Of a stretch of 64,000 bases of DNA, positions 57,901 to 64,000 are shown piece after piece; the stretch's first letter is position 1; every line of letters begins with the position of its first letter. The translations under genes were made by a program, and so were the position numbers. Origin of the DNA: Tethya wilhelma (Eukaryota > Porifera > Demospongiae > Tethyida > Tethyidae); contig CAXIPT010000002.1 of the NCBI GenBank assembly GCA_964030475.1, forward strand, positions 3,436,660 to 3,500,659, written 5' to 3'. Below the pieces are notes generated by a model that had not been told where the DNA came from, made no database searches, and was given only the letters and a program-made list of their open reading frames with translations.

Positions 57901-60451
57901 ACATGACCACGAAATTTTTTCAATGAATTAGTGAAATTTTTAAAGACCGCAAAAATTTTACCCGCAAAAAATACCCGTTATACGGTATGTGTTTATGAAC
58001 CATTCATTGTTTACTACAGAAAAGTGACACAGTATACTGTCCGTATTTACACCCTGTACATTTAACTGTTAAAGTTGCATTGTAACTGATACTCCCCTCC
58101 CCCTCTGCATTTATATCTTGTACAGCTCCTTAACTTTGGAGCAGCTGGTGTTGGTAAAACGTGCACCAAGGCAGCAATGTTGGGCCAAACGATACCTCAA
58201 AAAAGGATCAGTACACCACTTGCAGAGCGAGCTGTCCAGGTGTATCGAGCTCAAGTTACATCATCAAAGTGGGAAGAGCTTAGCCGTGAAGACCGAGAAA
58301 AGATCATAGCCCAGGCACTCCTAACTTGTCAAATAGATGACGTCACTTCTTTCCTTGAGACTGAAGAGATCGAAGAAGTTATTTCCCAAACGGTTAAGGT
58401 CAGTGAAGAAGAGCCATGGCCAAAACCTGAACTGCTGTCTCATGACTCCTCACAAGATCCGATTCCTTCAGAGAGTGCTAAGGAGGTCACTGACAAACCA
58501 AGTTCTATTCCACCAGCTAGACCAGTGATGGCAACAACAGATGAGAAGTTTCTTGGGCTTATGGATAAGTGCACGTTAGACAAACCTTTGGACAGGATCA
58601 GTAGGGTTCAGATTACAGATTCTGGAGGCCAGCCTCAATTCCATGAGGTATTGCCGATCTTTCTTCGTGGTACTTCTGTCTACATTTTCTTCCAAAAACT
58701 TTCCGAAAAGCTGGACGAATACTCCAAAGTAGAATACTTTGATGGAAATGGGCAGTCAGTGTGTAAGCCATACCAAGCATTCCACACCAATCTCCAAATC
58801 TTTGAACACTGCCTTCGTGTTCTCCATTCTCAGAGGTCTAGAGGTGGAGAGGAGAAACCAGCAAGAATCATAGTGATTGGTACATTTGAAGACCAAGCTC
58901 ACAAGTGTGCTGAAACAGTAGAAACCAAGAACAAACGATTCCTAGAACTTCTTCTACCCGAGTTTGAAAACGAAATCATCTACTCTTGCCTTCATCCAAG
59001 CAAAGTGATCTTCCCACTTAATTCCACCAATCCAGGAGTAGCAGGTGAGAAAATTATTGATGAGGTCCGTGGCCTAATCTCCACCCAATGTACTGGTGAT
59101 CCTGTTAGAGTCCCTCTCCAATATCATGCTTTAGAATCTCTCTTAGAAGAGGTGACTAAAAACCTGAATCGAGATGTCCTTACGAAAGAAGAATGCTTTC
59201 CCGTTGCTGAAAAGAAGCTCCACTTTGAAGAAGATTCATTCTGTGCTGCATTAGAGTTCCTCGACCAACAGCTAAACATGATCTTCTACTTCCCAAAGAT
59301 TCTTCCGAATGTGATCTTTGCCAACACTCAGGTTCTTCTTGACAAGGTGACTGAATTAGTGCTGGCCATCCATAAACTTCAACATAACTTGTTGCCTGGG
59401 CCATTCACTCCCAACTGGTTGCGATTCAAAAACCATGCTCTTGTGTCTGAAGAGTTCTTAGCTCAGCCCCACTTCAGTAAGCACTATTTGCCTGGTTTCT
59501 TTACTGAAAAAGAGTTAGTTGAGCTGTTCAGTAAGCTTCATATCTTTGCCAAGTTCAATACAACAGAGTTCTTTGTACCAGCTCTTCTTCCCATGTTGTC
59601 CAAGGAAGGATTTATTAGATGGTCATCGTGTAGACCAGTCATCTGCAGCTGCTCCTGTTGTAATATGTTTTGCTGGTGCCATTCCGTGTCTTGGTGTCTT
59701 CTGTGCTGCTGTTGTCCATCTTGTTTCCGTTGACAATCACTATCCTTGTCCTTGGGAGTTGAAGATGGACTCCTCCACCACACCTAGCTGTTTGTATCGC
59801 AATTGTGTAGAATTCAAAATTCCTGATCATCCAGGAACTGTGATCTTCATTGATGCCTTTAAGCATTTTGAACTCCATGTTCGTCTCCCTGCCTCTGTAC
59901 CTAATGTTGAGAAGACCGTCTGTCCTCTTGTACGCAGTGCTGTGTTTGATGCCATCAGAAATGCTGAACTTGCTCTCAACTACAAGATCAGTGAGCCCTC
60001 TCTGTGCTTGTGGTGCCCATGTGGTAAAGTAACAGAAAGTCACCCTGCTACCATCAAACCAGGATACTACATTTGTTCCAAGGACAGTGACGTTTGTGGC
60101 CCACTTTCTCCAAACCATCTTGTGTGGTCTGAGGAACAATCACCCCCCACTAGTGATGGACGTCTTACTGAAAGTGATATCCCTCAACTCATGGAGAAGC
60201 TGGCACCCCATGCTGCCAAATGGTGGGACATAGGAATTGCTCTCAAGTTCACACCAAGTGAGCTTGGTCTAATAGCTGCCAAACCTTGTCTCTTCCATGG
60301 TGCTCCCACTTCTTATCTCTTAGAAATGTTTTGTGAATGGGTTCAATGGAGCCCAGAAACTGAACATGGCAAGTATGCCACATTGTCAGATTTAAAACAA
60401 GCTCTGAGGAGCCGAATTGTAGGACTTGGTGCATTGGCGGAATCTGTTTGA
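54979..60451 (+). pseudogene. ROCO C: DD1-DD2-DD3-Roc-COR-Death copy with two frameshifts
   Basis: Exons 54979-55275 (DD1), 55572-55833 (DD2), 56552-56833 (DD3), 57138-57208 (linker), 58126-60451. Architecture as in ROCO A but with a single DD1-DD2 pair. P-loop GAAGVGKT, DSGGQPQF, COR-like and C-terminal Death regions are nearly identical to A. Two lesions: DD2 is 262 instead of 267 nt (a 5-base loss after GGAAGGCTG) and stops at TGA 55781; the ROCO exon has four extra bases (TTTATTAGATGG for TTAGATGG) near 59611, shifting frame before the last 280 residues. The first exon and promoter are missing. Because DD2 is phase 1-1, skipping it would restore that frame; the second lesion has no such escape. 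Sequencing error cannot be excluded. Confidence 0.8.
57774..57986. repeat. MITE, TACCGTATAGC group, TTTCGTGG subfamily
   Basis: Left ACTGTATATCAGGTATTTTTCA, right GCAAAAAATACCCGTTATACGGTA. In the ROCO C intron before the GTPase exon; absent from the same intron in A. Confidence 0.7.
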
Positions 60452-60830
60452 AACTTAATGTCATTCTGATTTTGATCACATTGTGTCTTCCACCCTATAT
60501 TAATTGCTTTGTATTATCATTGTTTCAAACATTATTATTATTATTAAAATGTTTTTTATGATTCCTTATTTGAAGTTTTTACTGTCGTGTTGTATCTGCA
60601 TCATGCTGTAATACACATTATAATTATTATTATATTATTTTGTACCCAACCTCCACTCTTATTATGATTTTATTTTTATTGATGATTGATTTTTTCATTT
60701 CTAGCTGTTGTCTTTGTAATAATGTGCAAAACTTCTTTTTCATACTTGTAACTGACAGAATGTTCTCTTCTAAACTTAATGCGCATGCTCATAAATACGC
60801 GCCAAGTGTCGTAATCAGGCGCATCATCAT

Positions 60831-60877
60831 GAGCCCCACCCATCTATGGTCATGTGACTTGTGTATAGGTGGGGCTT
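60831..60877 (+). promoter_or_regulatory. palindromic promoter motif of adaptor E
   Basis: GAGCCCCACCCA (60831) and TAGGTGGGGCTT (ending 60877) around TGGTCATGTGACTTGTG; 24 bases before the ATG at 60901. Confidence 0.6.
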
Positions 60878-60900
60878 GCTTTGTTGAAAGCTGTGTACAA

Positions 60901-62431
60901 ATGAGCCAAAAGCAAGACTTAGAGTGTTCCAAGCCCGCTACTACCAACCTTAGCTCTAGTTCTATTCCTAGCCCAGCTCATGTTGAGCCAGAGCAGTCTT
61001 CAAGTTTGGCAAAAGCGACGTCTGAGGCGAGAGAAGCTGACCGTCAACTCCACTGAGATAGCGTCAGTTGTGACAACCACACCTAGGGGTAACTACAGAA
61101 TATCAGTTAGTCCATTCCAACTTCGTGTGCCCAATAAAACAGGTGCCCGCCTCACTACTGACAATGTGGTTGAAATCCTACAACAAGTAAAGGCACCAGG
61201 ATGGTCTTGGAGGAGGGAGAAATGGGAGTTCATTGGCGATCAGATACTCTTTATAACAGGAGAGCAACTCCACAAGATCACCAGCTCCTGTACTAGTGAT
61301 AAACAACGTCTGCAGGTGGCAGTCTCATTTTGGCTTCGGAAGTTTCCTTATGCCTCTTGGCGATGGGTCATATACCGCCTAGAACACTGGGACAACTCTG
61401 ATTTGGCCAAGCAGATATATGACTATTCTGAACCATTGACTGGTATAATATTACTATAATTTAACCATCTTAAAGTGATAAATCTTACTTTACAACTTGC
61501 ATCTTTTGCTCTCGTATACTGTAGACCCCAATTTGAATATTGAGACTCTAATGTCACTGTTGAACACTCTGACTGTGCACAAACTCGTAGACTACCTTAA
61601 AATTCCAAGCAGTAGAGGGAAAAAGATCAGGCGACATTGTAAAACAGAAGAAGAAAAGAAGAAACAATGTTTATCCTGGTACTTAAACTACAGCCCGTAT
61701 GGTAGAGACTTCACTCACCTAGCAGGAAGGCTGTACCACTATGAGGAAACAAGTATTCTAGAGCAAGTAAAGAGATACCTACGGATAGTACCAGGTATAG
61801 TATGTTGGCTAAGTCAGTCAGTATGTAGGTGAGAAATTTATTAGTATGTATATAATATTTATGTTGAACAAACTAAGAGTCTGACTTGTTCTATGTCATG
61901 TCATATACCATGCATTCATTGCCAGTTTCTCAATCTTGATATTTTATTAGAGCCCACTCTCACTCTCAACAATGTTACTGAAGTTTTAAAGTCAGTCTTT
62001 GACTCTGAGTGGGCTGTGAGAGAACTACCTCTCTGGTTTGACATACCAGACTCAGTGGTAGAAGAGATTGATAGTCGTTATCCTGATAATTTACAGACCA
62101 TGCATGCTCTCCTCAAACTCTTTCTTGATGACCACCCCTGCCCCTCTTGGAAGACCATAGCCTACGCAGTTTTTACTGAGGGAGAGTATGGAACACTGGA
62201 AGTGATTCAAAACTGTTACTTGAAAGGTTAATAGATTATTCATATGATATATTATAGTCATCTAATTCTTGGTCCTTTTTCCTGTATAATATTGTGTACC
62301 AATATTTAGAGCTCAATCTTCAAGATCTCTGTATAAAGGCAATCTTATTGTTTGTTGAAGATGACAAAGACATTGATTTGTTGCCTCTACCAAAGAGAAT
62401 AAAGCTGGCCATTTCAAACTCACCTCAATAG
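60901..62431 (+). CDS. adaptor E: three Death-like domains plus short tail
   Basis: Exons about 60901-61088, 61143-61442 (DD1), 61525-61794 (DD2), 61951-62226 (DD3) and 62310-62431. The DD exons and tail are open and phase 1-1; the tail reads LNLQDLCIKAILLFVEDDKD and PLPKRIKLAISN. It is the paralogue of adaptor D and starts 450 bases after ROCO C, keeping the ROCO-adaptor order. In the first exon (MSQKQDLECSKPATTNLSS...) the frame hits TGA at 61054 after ADRQLH. Reading into the SVVTTTPRG end seen in D needs a one-base shift, and the expected donor leaves phase 2 rather than 1. So the N-terminal join is uncertain, although the three domains themselves look intact. Confidence 0.7.
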
Positions 62432-62596
62432 CTACATCAACAAGCAAACTTTGGATCAAGGCAATCATTGCAGCTAAGTACCGTACTATTCTGAATTTCA
62501 AGACAAATCCAGGCTTCCTCGAACTCCCAGTGCCATCAATTGAACAGCTACTGTACTCACCAAACTATTACCAATCCATTGTTTTAGTAACTGTGT

Positions 62597-62645
<49 letters not shown>

Positions 62646-63033
62646 TCAATATTCAGTCCATTCTTAGTCTTTTTTTTTACAAAATTAAAAGTATTGCATC
62701 ATGCGTGGGGATAAATAGTGAAAATTGGTTAAAATAGCTTTCTATTAGAAGCACCTCAGACAATAGGAAGAGACTGAAAATTTATTTGATAATTAGAGCA
62801 AAGTGTCAATGTGTTTGAGCTATTTATCACACCTCCATCCACTGCCACCTGTCACACTCTCACTCTGTATTATACTAAGTGTTATTTTGGACTGTGTGCA
62901 TGCACATTTTATTGAGCTTATAATACTCTTGAATATTAGTTATCATTGTTAAACTCTGATTATTGAAGCTTAATATTTTACATTATTGTATGAAGTGACA
63001 GTTCAGTTAATTGTCTATATCTTCACTAAGAAA
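62432..63033. other. intergenic, adaptor E to SAXO-like gene
   Basis: About 600 bases with a (GT)n microsatellite at 62598-62642. It should include the SAXO-like promoter. No other feature seen. Confidence 0.6.
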
Positions 63034-64000
63034 ATGGCTACAGCACTTGTATTACTAGCAGCTAAACCACAATCTGTTGGTCCAGCTCAATTGCAAAAGA
63101 CAATGGTTTGTACTTGTGGACTCTGCAATTGCAGGTAAGAATATATACTGTTCAGCATTGCTTTAAATATAATCATTCAGTTTGATTTGTCTCCTCTAAA
63201 TCTTTATAGGAAGCACTGTTGTCCTATTCATCACAAGTACAGTTTCACAAGCAGCTTGATAGCCAACGAGAAAGATAAACAAAACTATGACCCAAAATCA
63301 AACTACCAGTTGGCATTTCAGCAGCCGTATCATCCCAAACAGTTGAGACAAATGCAAGTTAGACGGCTCAAAATCCCAACAAGGATTCTTCCAGATATAC
63401 CAAAGAAAGAGATGGATCTTGTTAGCATCAACAGGGCTGATTTTGTCCCTCTTCCACTCAATGAGAAAGCCAAGAGTTGTAAGCCTGATCAAGACACTCA
63501 CATCACTGGAGCTCCTTTTCAAAGTGACACCAGCTATACACCATTGATTATCCCGTTAGACCCATCAAACGTAGTCCCGTACACAAAGCACAGGAATCTT
63601 CGTGGAATATTGCTCGCAACAACAGCTCTACCTCACACAGAGCGGATCGATTTCTGACAACTAACAAGATGTTACTTAAACCGTGGAGCAAGAATGGTAG
63701 ACAAGATGCCTATTGCGAACCTCCACAGCATGCTCAGATATTTCTAAAAGGGAAATTTGATGCGCAGTCTGTGTCTCAAGCTGATCACAGTGCTGAAATT
63801 CTCCTCAAAGGAAGGCCGAGTACAAACTGTAAGAAAGAAGAAACACTGCATCAAACTCATGGAAAGATTTCGGATACAACTACCAACAACTCGACATACA
63901 AGTTACCCACAATTACTGAACGAGTTCAACCGAATTTGAGAAAGAAGAGCAAAAAGAATAACGAAACGATGGAAAAGTTGCATGGAATTGTTCAAGGTGA
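63034..64000 (+). CDS. SAXO: SAXO-like stabiliser of axonemal microtubules (5' part)
   Basis: Exon 1 63034-63134 (MATALVLLAAKPQS..., CTCGLCNC) and exon 2 from 63210 (KHCCPIHH), joined in phase 2. The cysteine-rich head CxCxxCxCRKHCCPxHH followed by proline/tyrosine/lysine-rich Mn-type repeats (for example FQQPYHPKQLR, INRADFVPLPLN, KAKSCKPDQDTHITGAPF) is typical of SAXO/FAM154 proteins, which bind and cold-stabilise microtubules in cilia and centrioles. The frame used from 63210 stops at 63657, but after about 63545 the -1 frame reads on to the window end with family-like content (IDYPVRPIKRSP, KGKFDAQSVSQADH). A one-base deletion in the gene or assembly near 63540 is the simplest explanation. 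The 3' end is outside the window. Confidence 0.8.

Noticed and set aside
59538..60139. 166-residue open frame on the minus strand, and similar ones at 48405-48967 and 36811-37050
   Set aside because: Antisense shadows of the ROCO exon, recurring in each copy because the exon is conserved.

Overview
This is eukaryotic, almost certainly animal, DNA. Genes are split by short GT-AG introns, (CA)n and (GA)n microsatellites are everywhere, and the window is packed with MITE-like foldback repeats. Recognisable genes are animal housekeeping or ciliary genes (GSS, GUF1, FIS1, a SAXO-type microtubule protein, myotubularin pieces). The large expansion of Death-domain genes next to a Roc/ROCO-type GTPase fits an early-branching metazoan. 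A demosponge such as Amphimedon is my best guess, but this is inference, not proof.

Layout. 1-2232 (-): 5' two thirds of glutathione synthetase (GSS), running off the left edge. 3022-10870 (-): complete 19-exon GUF1 (mitochondrial EF4/LepA), with exons 4-8 present twice around an N at 8393. 11119-13544 (+): an unrecognised three-exon gene with a ubiquitin-like start, divergent from GUF1. 13909-15203 (-): FIS1 without its first exon, next to a degraded Ty3/gypsy element with a Penelope-like GIY-YIG fragment inside it. 17.1-21.0 kb: repeat desert (TTAA MITEs, nested MITEs, a 0.42-kb inverted repeat).

21.1-62.4 kb is the most interesting part: a cluster of duplicated modules. A module reads: 3' exons of a myotubularin-type gene; a palindromic promoter motif; a first exon starting M(D/S)QTSSKP; Death-like domain exons DD1, DD2 and DD3 (all phase 1-1); a 71-nt linker exon; one ~2.3-kb exon with P-loop GAAGVGKT, DSGGQ, a COR-like region and a C-terminal Death domain; then about 450 bp downstream a short gene with only DD1-DD2-DD3 and a 40-residue tail. 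Copy A (25.6-37.6 kb, +) plus D (38.1-39.7 kb) is the most intact pair; A carries DD1-DD2 twice. Copy C (55-60.5 kb, +) plus E (60.9-62.4 kb) is the second pair, but C has two frameshifts and no first exon. Copy B is split in this assembly into an N-terminal half (44.0-40.7 kb, -) and a 5'-truncated ROCO exon (50.06-48.07 kb, -). Orphan DD exons lie at 21.2-22.9 kb. The ROCO protein looks like an intracellular sensor or signalling GTPase and the DD-only protein like its adaptor; that function is inferred from domain content alone.

63034-64000 (+): start of a SAXO-type microtubule-stabilising gene. Single Ns at 1458, 8393, 12127, 15299, 18503, 21552, 24619, 35220, 40013 and 50056, and an 841-N gap at 44479-45319, mark contig joins. 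Several coincide with abrupt breaks in paralogy, so some rearrangements may be assembly artefacts. Exon boundaries were placed by hand from GT/AG signals, reading phase and remembered family conservation; nothing was aligned by computer.
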